Shown: in pieces, positions 1 to 5,903 of the stretch
Numbering within the stretch: the stretch's first letter is position 1
Layout: each line of letters begins with the position of its first letter
NCBI GenBank assembly: GCA_020445245.1
Contig: JAGRHB010000102.1
Span: forward strand, 1-7,056
Direction of reading: 5' to 3'
From: Gammaproteobacteria bacterium
Lineage (GTDB): Bacteria > Pseudomonadota > Gammaproteobacteria > Chromatiales > Sedimenticolaceae
Length of the DNA stretch: 7,056 nucleotides
Notes under the pieces: model-generated
Database searches by the model: none
What the model was told of the DNA's origin: nothing
Seen by the model: the letters and a program-made list of their open reading frames with translations, nothing else
Translations under genes and position numbers: made by a program

Positions 1-201
1 ATCGTGTTTCGCCGCCCCGAGGGGGGTTATCACATGATCGTCGAACCGGCACTGGATCCATTTCCGAGTGGCGACAGCACCGCCGATATCACGACATATA
101 ACGAGATCACCGAGCGTTGGGTGCGCCATGCACCGGCGCAGTACAACTGGCTGCACCGGCGGTTCAAGAAGCGGCCGTCGGGCGAACCGCCACTGTATTA
201 G
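1..201 (+). CDS. LpxL/HtrB-family lipid A acyltransferase, C-terminal 66 residues (5' end outside window)
   Basis: This is the 3' end of a gene that enters from the left in frame 1 and stops at TAG (199-201). The visible residues end in [20 protein letters not shown]. That ending, with WLHRRFK followed by a short P/G-rich tail closing in LY, is the typical C-terminus of the LpxL/HtrB lauroyl or myristoyl acyltransferases. The preceding segment, with a [15 protein letters not shown] helix, also fits. Known for the family: these inner-membrane enzymes transfer a secondary acyl chain from acyl-ACP to Kdo2-lipid IVA on the cytoplasmic side. The catalytic HX4D/E motif lies upstream of the window, so activity and the choice between LpxL, LpxM and LpxP cannot be judged. 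A GTG at 4 is in frame but is internal to the protein and not a start. Family assignment is confident, the exact member is not. Confidence 0.85.
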   Translation: MVFRRPEGGYHMIVEPALDPFPSGDSTADITTYNEITERWVRHAPAQYNWLHRRFKKRPSGEPPLY

Positions 202-218
202 GTGCCGGCCGGTCGTCC

Positions 219-230
219 TTTCCGCGGAAA
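219..230. repeat. Perfect 12-base palindrome TTTCCGCGGAAA
   Basis: A perfect inverted repeat without a spacer lies in the 85-base gap between the acyltransferase stop and yjdM, centred about 62 bases before the yjdM ATG. It could be a dimeric repressor site or chance. No T-run follows it and there is no loop, so it does not look like a terminator. Function unknown. Confidence 0.35.
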
Positions 231-286
231 CCATGGTCAATTGCCACTTGGAATCATCCGGCAACCAACAAGAGAAAGTTTTAGCT

Positions 287-628
287 ATGAGTGATTTTCC
301 GCCATGCCCAAAGTGCAATTCCGAGTATGTGTACGAAGACGGGCCATTGCTGGTGTGTCCCGAGTGCGGTCACGAATGGGTTGCGGGCGCCGACGAAGGC
401 GTACCGGAAAATGAAACATCAGTATTAGATGCCAATGGGACGATTCTCAGCGATGGTGATGCGGTTGTCGTGATCAAAGATCTCAAGATAAAGGGCTCGT
501 CCTCCGTCGTGAAGGTGGGAACCAAGGTGAAGAACATCCGCCTGGTGGAAGGGGATCACAACATCGACTGCAAAATCGAAGGCATTGGTGCAATGCAACT
601 CAAGTCCGAGTTCGTCAAAAAAGCATAA
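287..628 (+). CDS. yjdM: YjdM/PhnA-family zinc-ribbon protein
   Basis: This 113-residue protein matches the YjdM (formerly PhnA) family along its whole length. An N-terminal zinc ribbon has CPKC at 7-10 and CPEC at 24-27, giving four Cys ligands. It is followed by the family's C-terminal beta domain with the conserved stretches [31 protein letters not shown] and LKSEFVKK. Length is close to E. coli YjdM (about 111). The start at 287 is preferred because the family begins a few residues before CPKC and AGAGAAAG (271-278) sits 8 bases upstream. In-frame ATGs at 68 and 233 would add unrelated sequence. Despite the old name, the E. coli protein is not regarded as a phosphonoacetate hydrolase and its role is unsettled. 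GC is visibly lower than in the neighbours: bases 421-480 contain 28 G/C of 60, against 46 of 60 at 6781-6840. No phn genes are nearby. Confidence 0.92.
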   Translation: MSDFPPCPKCNSEYVYEDGPLLVCPECGHEWVAGADEGVPENETSVLDANGTILSDGDAVVVIKDLKIKGSSSVVKVGTKVKNIRLVEGDHNIDCKIEGIGAMQLKSEFVKKA

Positions 629-649
629 GCGGCGCCGGACCCGGCTTAT
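617..649 (-). terminator. Candidate intrinsic terminator of the minus-strand aminotransferase
   Basis: Read on the minus strand, ATAAGC (649-644) pairs with GCTTAT (630-625). GC-rich sequence between them can extend the stem with a bulge or form an inner GCCG/CGGC hairpin. After two bases comes a run of six T (622-617). The layout of stem followed by T-run is right for a Rho-independent terminator of the gene that ends at 755, about 105 bases further on. The element overlaps the last codons and stop of yjdM. On the plus strand the same hairpin is followed only by TTATTGAAAG, a poor U-tract, so termination of yjdM here is less convincing. Confidence 0.42.
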
Positions 650-754
650 TGAAAGTGAGATCAAGGGCCAATACTGTCGAAGGGCAACATCCATCCGTGG
701 CTGCCTCGCATTTCTCGAGCCCCTGGTCCGCAGGACGACTCTCCAGGCCGGACC
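629..754. other. Convergent intergenic gap with no gene
   Basis: The 126 bases between the converging yjdM and minus-strand aminotransferase genes hold no open reading frame with recognisable content. The only structure noted, besides the hairpin at the left edge, is an inverted pair GGTCCG (725-730) and CGGACC (749-754) with an 18-base loop and no T-run, which is too weak to call. Confidence 0.6.
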
Positions 755-1936
755 TCAATCCGTCACCGTCGACATTAACTCGAGCACTGCATCCGCCATC
801 TGGTCGATATGCGGCGATTCCAGGGTCGGATGCACCAGCAGGGCGATACTGGTTTCGCCAAGTGACTGCGCGACAGGCAGGCGCTCGCTCGGCCCAAAGC
901 CGGCACCCTTGAAGGCCTCTTCGAGGTAGATCTCGCTACACGAGCCCAGGTTGCAGGGCACACCGCGTCCCTGCAGCGCGGCGACGATGTCATTGCGCGT
1001 GCTGCCCGCGCGCAGACGTTCCGGCCTTACGAATACGTAAAAGCGGTAGAACGCGTGGCGGATCGACGCGGACGGCATCGGGATGCGCAGCGCCGGGCAG
1101 GACGACAGGCGCTCATGAAAGCGCATGGCATTGCGCAGGCGCGCGGCATGCCAGGCCTCGAGCTTGCGCAGCTGCACCCGGCCGATCGCCGCTTGTACCC
1201 CTGCCATGCGCCAGTTGCTGCCGAGCAAGCGATGCACCCAGGGCACCCCCGGCGTGCTGTCCCGGGCCGCCGCCTGGACCGCATCGAAGTCCTTGCCGTG
1301 ATCCTTGAACGACCATGCGCGCTTCCATACGCCGTCGTCCCTGCACAGCAACATGCCGCCCTCGCCACCGGTCGAGATGATCTTGTCCTGACAGAACGAG
1401 AACGCTGCCGCATCGCCGAAAGAGCCGACAGGGCGGCCGTCCAGTTGCGCGCCATGCGCCTGCGCGCAGTCTTCGAGTATCCAGAGTCCGGCCTTGTCCG
1501 CCAGCGCCATCAATGCCCGCATGTCGCAGGGCCAGCCCGCGTGGTGCACCGCGATGATGCCGACGGTGCGCGGACCGATCAGCTCCGCGACCCGTGCCGG
1601 GTCAAGGTTCTGGGTGTCCGGATCGACATCGGCAAACACCGGCACACCGCCCGCCAGCGCGATGACCGAGGCCGAGGCGATGAAGGTCCTTGGGGTAACG
1701 ATCACCTCGTCGCCCGGCTGCAGCCCCAGGCCCAGCAGCCCGGCCTGCAGCGCCAGCGTGCCGTTGGCCAGGGCGATCGCATGTGGCACCTCGCAATGCC
1801 TGGCATATTCGTCCTCGAAGCCGCGCACCTCGGGGCCGGTCCAGTAGTTGACCCTGCCCGAGCGCAGCAGGTCCGCGACCGCGCCGATGTCCTCCTCGGC
1901 AAACTGCGGCCATGTGGGGAACGTCATCTTGTCCAT
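755..1936 (-). CDS. DegT/DnrJ/EryC1/StrS-family PLP-dependent sugar aminotransferase
   Basis: This is a 393-residue fold-type I aminotransferase of the DegT/StrS family. Such enzymes transfer an amino group, usually from glutamate, to a keto-sugar nucleotide in the cytosol. Visible marks, numbered from ATG 1936: VNYWTGPEV (about 29-37), ALANGTLAL (55-63), GDEVIVTPRTFIASAS (75-90), LEDCAQAHGA (about 154-163) with the PLP-ring aspartate, and FSFCQDKIISTGGEGGM (209-225), in which K185 should be the PLP Schiff-base lysine, followed by GSNWRMAGVQAAIGR. The C-terminal LGETSIALLVHPTL is typical of one subgroup. The product sugar cannot be told from sequence alone. Start choice: ATG 1936 (MDKMTFPTWP) or ATG 1927 gives the usual family N-terminus. 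An in-frame ATG at 2026 would add 30 residues that look like read-through. No strong Shine-Dalgarno precedes either choice. The gene is divergent from the WbpE-like aminotransferase at 2109. Confidence 0.93.
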   Translation of the reverse strand: MDKMTFPTWPQFAEEDIGAVADLLRSGRVNYWTGPEVRGFEDEYARHCEVPHAIALANGTLALQAGLLGLGLQPGDEVIVTPRTFIASASVIALAGGVPVFADVDPDTQNLDPARVAELIGPRTVGIIAVHHAGWPCDMRALMALADKAGLWILEDCAQAHGAQLDGRPVGSFGDAAAFSFCQDKIISTGGEGGMLLCRDDGVWKRAWSFKDHGKDFDAVQAAARDSTPGVPWVHRLLGSNWRMAGVQAAIGRVQLRKLEAWHAARLRNAMRFHERLSSCPALRIPMPSASIRHAFYRFYVFVRPERLRAGSTRNDIVAALQGRGVPCNLGSCSEIYLEEAFKGAGFGPSERLPVAQSLGETSIALLVHPTLESPHIDQMADAVLELMSTVTD

Positions 1937-2039
1937 ACCGCAACCCGCTGCCTCGATGAATACAATTGCCAAAACACAGGCACAGGATAGCGCAAGGCGC
2001 CCGCGCTGCCGCCGGCGCGCTGCCATGCCCGGTCAATCA

Positions 2040-2051
2040 GCCTGATCAGGC
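2040..2051. promoter_or_regulatory. Perfect 12-base palindrome GCCTGATCAGGC, possible operator
   Basis: A perfect inverted repeat lies between the divergent genes. Its centre is 15-16 bases upstream of the TAGAAT box, so it covers the -35 position of the putative plus-strand promoter. That placement is typical of operators where a dimeric regulator blocks or aids RNA polymerase. ATCAG also occurs as a direct repeat (2036-2040 and 2045-2049). No regulator gene is in the window and the cognate protein is unknown. Operator function is inference. Confidence 0.35.
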
Positions 2052-2066
2052 ACCGTCCAATCGGAT

Positions 2067-2072
2067 TAGAAT
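2067..2072 (+). promoter_or_regulatory. Candidate -10 box (TAGAAT) for the msbA operon
   Basis: TAGAAT matches five of six positions of the sigma-70 -10 consensus and lies 36 bases before the ATG at 2109, leaving room for a short leader. The best -35 candidate, TGATCA at 2043-2048 with an 18-base spacer, matches only three of six positions and falls inside the palindrome. The promoter would therefore be weak or activator-dependent. Confidence 0.3.
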
Positions 2073-2108
2073 GTCGACAATCGGCGCACATTTCACGAGA
2101 CCAAACCC

Positions 2109-3200
2109 ATGCAATTCATCGACCTCAAATCCCAGCAGGCACGCATCCGCGACTCCATCGACCGCCGCCTGGCCGTGCTGCTCGATCACGGCCAGTACAT
2201 CCTTGGCCCCGAGGTCACCGAGATGGAGCACAGCCTCGCCGCCTATGTCGGCGTGGCGCACTGCGTGTCCGCCGCCAGTGGTACCGACGCGCTGCTGCTC
2301 GCGCTGATGGCACTGGATATCGGCCCGGGCGATGAGGTGATCACCTCGCCGTTCAGCTTCATCGCCACCGCCGAGGTGATAGCGCTGGCCGGTGCGACCC
2401 CGGTGTTCGTCGACGTCGACCCGGTCAGCTACAACCTCGACCCGGGCAGGCTCGAGGCTGCGATTGGCGAGCGGACGCGGGCAATCATGCCGGTCAGCCT
2501 GTTTGGCCTGTGTGCCGACATGGACGCGATCAACACAATCGCGGCGCGCCACCAGATACCGGTGATCGAGGACGCCGCACAGAGCTTCGGTGCGACCTAC
2601 CACGACAGACGCTCCGGTGGCCTGTCGCTGATTGGCTGTACAAGCTTTTTCCCGGCCAAGCCGCTGGGATGCTATGGCGATGGCGGTGCCTGTTTCACCA
2701 ATGACGCGGACATTGCGCTGCGTCTCAAGGAGCTGCGCAACCACGGCCAGGACCGCCAGTACCACCACCCGCGGATCGGCATCAACGGTCGCATGGACGG
2801 CATGCAGGCGGCGGTCATCCTCGCAAAAATGGAGATCTTCGACGACGAGGTCGCGGCGCGCGCGCGCATCGGTGCCCGCTACTCCGAGTTGCTGCAGGAC
2901 AGCGCCTGTGTCACGCCGGCAATCGCCGACGGTTACACCAGTGTTTACGCACAGTACACGCTGCAGGTGGACAACCGCGATGCGGTACGCAAGGCGTTGC
3001 AGGACGCCGGGATACCGAGCGCGGTGTACTACCCTATCACCCTCGACCAGCAACCCGCGCTGGCTGGACGCTCGCGCATCAGCGGCGACCTCGAGGTCGC
3101 GCACACCCTGCAGGACAAAGTGATGAGCCTGCCGATGCACCCGTATCTCGACGAGACGACGCAGGACCGGGTCGTCGCCGCTCTGCGCACAGGCCTGTAA
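2109..3200 (+). CDS. WbpE-like UDP-sugar aminotransferase (DegT/StrS family)
   Basis: This 363-residue PLP enzyme resembles WbpE/WlbC. Those enzymes convert a UDP-3-keto-GlcNAc uronate to the 3-amino sugar with glutamate, on the way to UDP-di-N-acetylated mannuronate for O-antigen. The N-terminus MQFIDLKSQQARI and HGQYILGPEV (27-36) fit that subgroup. Other marks are SGTDALLLALMALDIGPGDE (57-76), VIEDAAQSFGA (152-162), and SFFPAKPLGCYGDGG (179-193) with K184 as the expected PLP lysine. NHGQDRQYHHPRIGINGRMD (211-230) includes R228. A usual HYPxPLHxQ motif is replaced by YYPITLDQQP (307-316). The gene lies 7 bases ahead of msbA, so the two are probably co-transcribed. Only a weak purine stretch precedes the ATG. 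The partner genes WbpA, WbpB and WbpD are not in the window. The enzyme class is secure; the substrate is only suggested, and a dTDP-3-keto-hexose (QdtB/FdtB type) is an alternative. Confidence 0.93.
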   Translation: MQFIDLKSQQARIRDSIDRRLAVLLDHGQYILGPEVTEMEHSLAAYVGVAHCVSAASGTDALLLALMALDIGPGDEVITSPFSFIATAEVIALAGATPVFVDVDPVSYNLDPGRLEAAIGERTRAIMPVSLFGLCADMDAINTIAARHQIPVIEDAAQSFGATYHDRRSGGLSLIGCTSFFPAKPLGCYGDGGACFTNDADIALRLKELRNHGQDRQYHHPRIGINGRMDGMQAAVILAKMEIFDDEVAARARIGARYSELLQDSACVTPAIADGYTSVYAQYTLQVDNRDAVRKALQDAGIPSAVYYPITLDQQPALAGRSRISGDLEVAHTLQDKVMSLPMHPYLDETTQDRVVAALRTGL

Positions 3201-3207
3201 TCGGCCG

Positions 3208-4956
3208 ATGGCCCTGTTCGCCGCATCGAGCAAGCGGATCTACAAGCGCCTGCTGGGCTACGTGAAGCCGCACTGGCGGATCTTTGCGACCGGCATCGCC
3301 TCGATGATCATCCTGGCAGCGACCGAGGCGGGAATTCCAGCACTGCTCAAGCCGGTGCTCGACGGCACCTTCGTCGAAAAGGACCCGGTGTTCCTGACTT
3401 GGGCGCCGATCAGCCTGATCGCATTGTTCGTGGTACGCGGGCTGGCGCAGACGGTCAGCAGCGCCGCCTTCGCCAGTATCTCGACCCACCTGATGCACAC
3501 GCTGCGCGAACAGATGTTCGGCCGCCTGCTGCACCTTCCATCAGCGTTCTACGAACGCGAGATCAGCGGCAACGTGATCTCGCGGTTTACCTACGACGTG
3601 TCGCAGATCTCACATGCCGGCGTCGAGGTCCTCAATGCCCTGATCAAGGACTCACTGATCGTGATCGGGCTGCTCGCCTATGTATTCTGGCTGGACTGGA
3701 AGCTGAGCCTGTTCACCTTCATCCTGCTGCCCACCGTGGCCGGCGTGGCCAAGGTGCTGAGCCGGAGGCAGCGCCGCCTGAGCCGCGAACTGCAGGAGTC
3801 CTTCGGCGACATGACGCATGTCCTCGACGAGGCGGTGCGCGGGCACAAGGTGGTCAAGATCTACGGCGGGCAGGACTATGAGGCGACCCGCTTCGAACGG
3901 GTCGCCAAGCAGGTGCGGCACCGCCAGTTCAAGCTGCACCTGTCGGCGACCATCGGCGTGCCTATCGTGGAGATTGCCGGCGCCATTGTGATGGCCAGCG
4001 TGATCTACATCGGCAGCTCGCGCGCGATCGAGGATCAGTTGTCGGTTGGTGGATTTGTCGCCTTTTTCGCCGCACTCGGCCTGCTGTTCTCACCGATCAA
4101 GCGCCTGACCAAGCTGACCCATCCTTTGCAGCGCGGCCTGGCCGCCGCCGAGAGCGTGTTCGCGGTGATTGATCAGCCCGAAGAGATCGATAACGGCACG
4201 CTCAGGCTCGAGCACTGCGAGGGTCACGTACGTTTCGAACAGGTGGCGTTCTGTTACCCCGGCGCCGAGACGAATGCACTGGGACCGATCGATCTGGACA
4301 TCCCACCGCGCAGTGTGACCGCGCTGGTCGGCGCCTCGGGCAGCGGCAAGACCACCTTCGTCAACCTGCTGCCGCGGCTGCACGAGGTCAGCGATGGACG
4401 CATCCTGCTCGACGGCCACGATATCCGCGATCTGGTGCGCGAGAACCTGCGGCAGCAGATCGCCTTTGTCAGCCAGGACGTGGTGCTGTTCAACGACAGC
4501 GTCGCCGCCAATATCGCCTACGGCTGCACCGCGACGTCGGAGCGGATCCGCCAGGCCGCCGGGGATGCCGGTGCATTGGCATTCATCGAGGCCCTGCCGC
4601 ACGGCTTCGACACCCCGATCGGGGAAAACGGCGTGCGTCTTTCCGGTGGCCAACGCCAGCGCCTGGCGATTGCGCGCGCCCTGGTCGCCGACGCCCCGCT
4701 GCTGATCCTCGACGAAGCCACATCCGCGCTGGACACCGAATCCGAGCAGCTGGTGCAGCGTGGCCTGGAACGCCTGCGCCAGGGCCGCACCACGCTGGTG
4801 ATCGCGCACCGGCTGTCGACCGTCGAGAGCGCCGACCGCATCCTGGTGTTCCGTGAAGGCCGGATCGTCGAGCAGGGCACCCATGATGCGCTGATGGCGA
4901 CGCACGGCGTGTACTACCAGTTGAACAAGGCACAACTGTTCCTGGACGACGACTGA
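3208..4956 (+). CDS. msbA: Lipid A export ABC transporter, permease and ATPase fused (MsbA)
   Basis: MsbA is a homodimeric inner-membrane flippase that moves lipid A-core from the inner to the outer leaflet, powered by ATP. The 582-residue length equals that of E. coli MsbA. The N-terminal half has about six membrane segments (roughly 24-46, 62-84, 139-160, 163-182, 248-268 and 276-297). The ATPase half has Walker A GASGSGKTT (375-383), Q-loop Q423, signature LSGGQ (478-482), Walker B LLILDE with E503, D-loop SALD (506-509) and switch H534. All catalytic residues are present, so the protein looks functional. The start at 3208 lies 7 bases after the WbpE-like stop and has no strong ribosome site, which suggests translational coupling. 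The stop overlaps the next start as TGATG. Other lipid exporters of the same ABC group are possible, but the length and LPS context support MsbA. Confidence 0.95.
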   Translation: MALFAASSKRIYKRLLGYVKPHWRIFATGIASMIILAATEAGIPALLKPVLDGTFVEKDPVFLTWAPISLIALFVVRGLAQTVSSAAFASISTHLMHTLREQMFGRLLHLPSAFYEREISGNVISRFTYDVSQISHAGVEVLNALIKDSLIVIGLLAYVFWLDWKLSLFTFILLPTVAGVAKVLSRRQRRLSRELQESFGDMTHVLDEAVRGHKVVKIYGGQDYEATRFERVAKQVRHRQFKLHLSATIGVPIVEIAGAIVMASVIYIGSSRAIEDQLSVGGFVAFFAALGLLFSPIKRLTKLTHPLQRGLAAAESVFAVIDQPEEIDNGTLRLEHCEGHVRFEQVAFCYPGAETNALGPIDLDIPPRSVTALVGASGSGKTTFVNLLPRLHEVSDGRILLDGHDIRDLVRENLRQQIAFVSQDVVLFNDSVAANIAYGCTATSERIRQAAGDAGALAFIEALPHGFDTPIGENGVRLSGGQRQRLAIARALVADAPLLILDEATSALDTESEQLVQRGLERLRQGRTTLVIAHRLSTVESADRILVFREGRIVEQGTHDALMATHGVYYQLNKAQLFLDDD

Positions 4957-5903
4957 TGTCCTCCGGCAGCGCCGAAAAAAACGCCACTGCGCCCGCCACC
5001 GGCCTGGTGATCTGGCGCCTGGTGGACGGCAAGCCGGGACACATGAACCAGAGCGCCGGCCTGGCGGCGGCACTGTCAAGGCGCACCCCGGTCCGCCAGT
5101 TCGATCTGAATGCACCACCCGCGGCGAAGTGCCTCTCCGGCTGGCTGCGGCGGCGTTTTCCAGCGGGGCTGACCCTGCCCGCACCGGACCTGATCCTCGC
5201 CGCCGGTCACGCCACCCACCTGCCCGCACTCGCTGCACGGCGGGCACGCGGCGGCCGTCTGGTCGTGTTGATGCGTCCCAGCCTGCCGCTGCGCTGGTTC
5301 GACCTGTGTCTGATCCCGCAGCATGACGATCCGCGACCCCGCGACAACGTGCTGCGCACCCAGGGTGCGCTCAACACCGTGCAACCCGGCGGCCAACATG
5401 ACGCGGAACTTGGCCTGTTCCTGGTCGGTGGCCCTTCGGCAGCCTACGCCTGGGACGACGACGCCATGCTCAATCAGATCCGCGATGTACTGGACCACCA
5501 GCCCGGGGTGCGCTTTCGGCTGACGACGTCGCGACGCACACCGGCAACCCTGTTTCCACGACTGGCCGCGCTGGGCGGCCTGGACCTGGTCCCGTGGCAG
5601 GAGACCCGGGCCGGCTGGGTGGCACAACAGCTGGCCGCCGCCGGCCAGGTCTGGGTCAGCGAAGACAGCGTCTCGATGATCTACGAAGCGCTGACCAGTG
5701 GCGCACGGGTCGGGTTGCTCGCGGTGCCGCGCATCAGGACCGGCCGGGTCGCGTTCGGCGTCGAACAACTGGCCGGTGCGGGCCAGGTGGTGCGGCTGCA
5801 CGATTGGCTGGGCGGCACCCCGCTGCCACGACCGGTGGCCGGTTTTGACGAGGCCGGCCGCTGCGCCGATGCGATACTCGGACGATGGTTCAAAGACAAC
5901 TGA
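4956..5903 (+). CDS. ELM1/DUF1022-family protein, putative GT-B-like protein of LPS assembly
   Basis: This 315-residue protein carries the marks of the ELM1 (DUF1022) family, often annotated 'mitochondrial fission ELM1' after the plant member. VDGKPGHMNQSAGL (23-36) is the family's N-terminal motif. LILAAGHATHLPALAARR (79-96), VVLMRPSLP (103-111) and DLCLIPQHDD (116-125) follow. LFLVGGPS (154-161) begins the second half, then LTTSRRTP (189-196) and VSEDSVSMIYEALTSG (234-249). The two-lobed pattern and the SEDSVSM...EA region resemble nucleotide-sugar-binding lobes of GT-B glycosyltransferases, but that is inference and no activity is known. There is no signal peptide or clear membrane segment, so it is probably cytosolic or peripheral. 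Its ATG shares a base with the msbA stop and its last 19 bases overlap the glycosyltransferase gene. A strictly mitochondrial role is irrelevant here; work on LPS core or on substrate delivery to MsbA is plausible. Confidence 0.85.
   Translation: MSSGSAEKNATAPATGLVIWRLVDGKPGHMNQSAGLAAALSRRTPVRQFDLNAPPAAKCLSGWLRRRFPAGLTLPAPDLILAAGHATHLPALAARRARGGRLVVLMRPSLPLRWFDLCLIPQHDDPRPRDNVLRTQGALNTVQPGGQHDAELGLFLVGGPSAAYAWDDDAMLNQIRDVLDHQPGVRFRLTTSRRTPATLFPRLAALGGLDLVPWQETRAGWVAQQLAAAGQVWVSEDSVSMIYEALTSGARVGLLAVPRIRTGRVAFGVEQLAGAGQVVRLHDWLGGTPLPRPVAGFDEAGRCADAILGRWFKDN

Larger units (their letters stand above)
1937..2108. promoter_or_regulatory. Divergent intergenic region expected to hold both promoters
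   Basis: These 172 bases separate two divergently transcribed aminotransferase genes, so promoters for both directions should lie here. On the plus side a -10-like box and a palindrome are listed separately. On the minus side I could not pick a convincing -35/-10 pair. The part from about 1937 to 2026 stays open in the frame of the minus-strand gene, which is why a longer start is possible there. Confidence 0.5.

Noticed and set aside
68..286. N-terminal extension of yjdM from ATG 68 or ATG 233
   Set aside because: It overlaps the acyltransferase 3' end in another frame (from 68) or adds 18 residues unlike the family (from 233). The 287 start has a purine-rich ribosome site and fits the family length.
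725..754. Inverted repeat GGTCCG...CGGACC as a terminator for yjdM
   Set aside because: It has a six-base stem, an 18-base loop and no T-run after it on either strand.
1055..1990. Long plus-strand open frame (311 codons) opposite the left aminotransferase
   Set aside because: It is antisense to a gene with complete DegT family motifs, and its translation is rich in Arg, Ala and His without any recognisable domain. This is a usual shadow in high-GC DNA.
1937..2026. Apparent lipoprotein signal peptide at the front of the left aminotransferase
   Set aside because: The family is cytosolic and PLP-dependent, and the typical N-terminus begins at MDKMTFPTWP. The extension is best read as intergenic sequence that happens to stay open.
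2046..3233. Minus-strand open frame of 395 codons opposite the WbpE-like gene
   Set aside because: The plus strand encodes a clear PLP aminotransferase over the same bases; the antisense translation shows no family motif.
4090..5247. Minus-strand open frame of 385 codons opposite msbA and the ELM1-family gene
   Set aside because: It spans two well-supported genes on the other strand and has no recognisable content.
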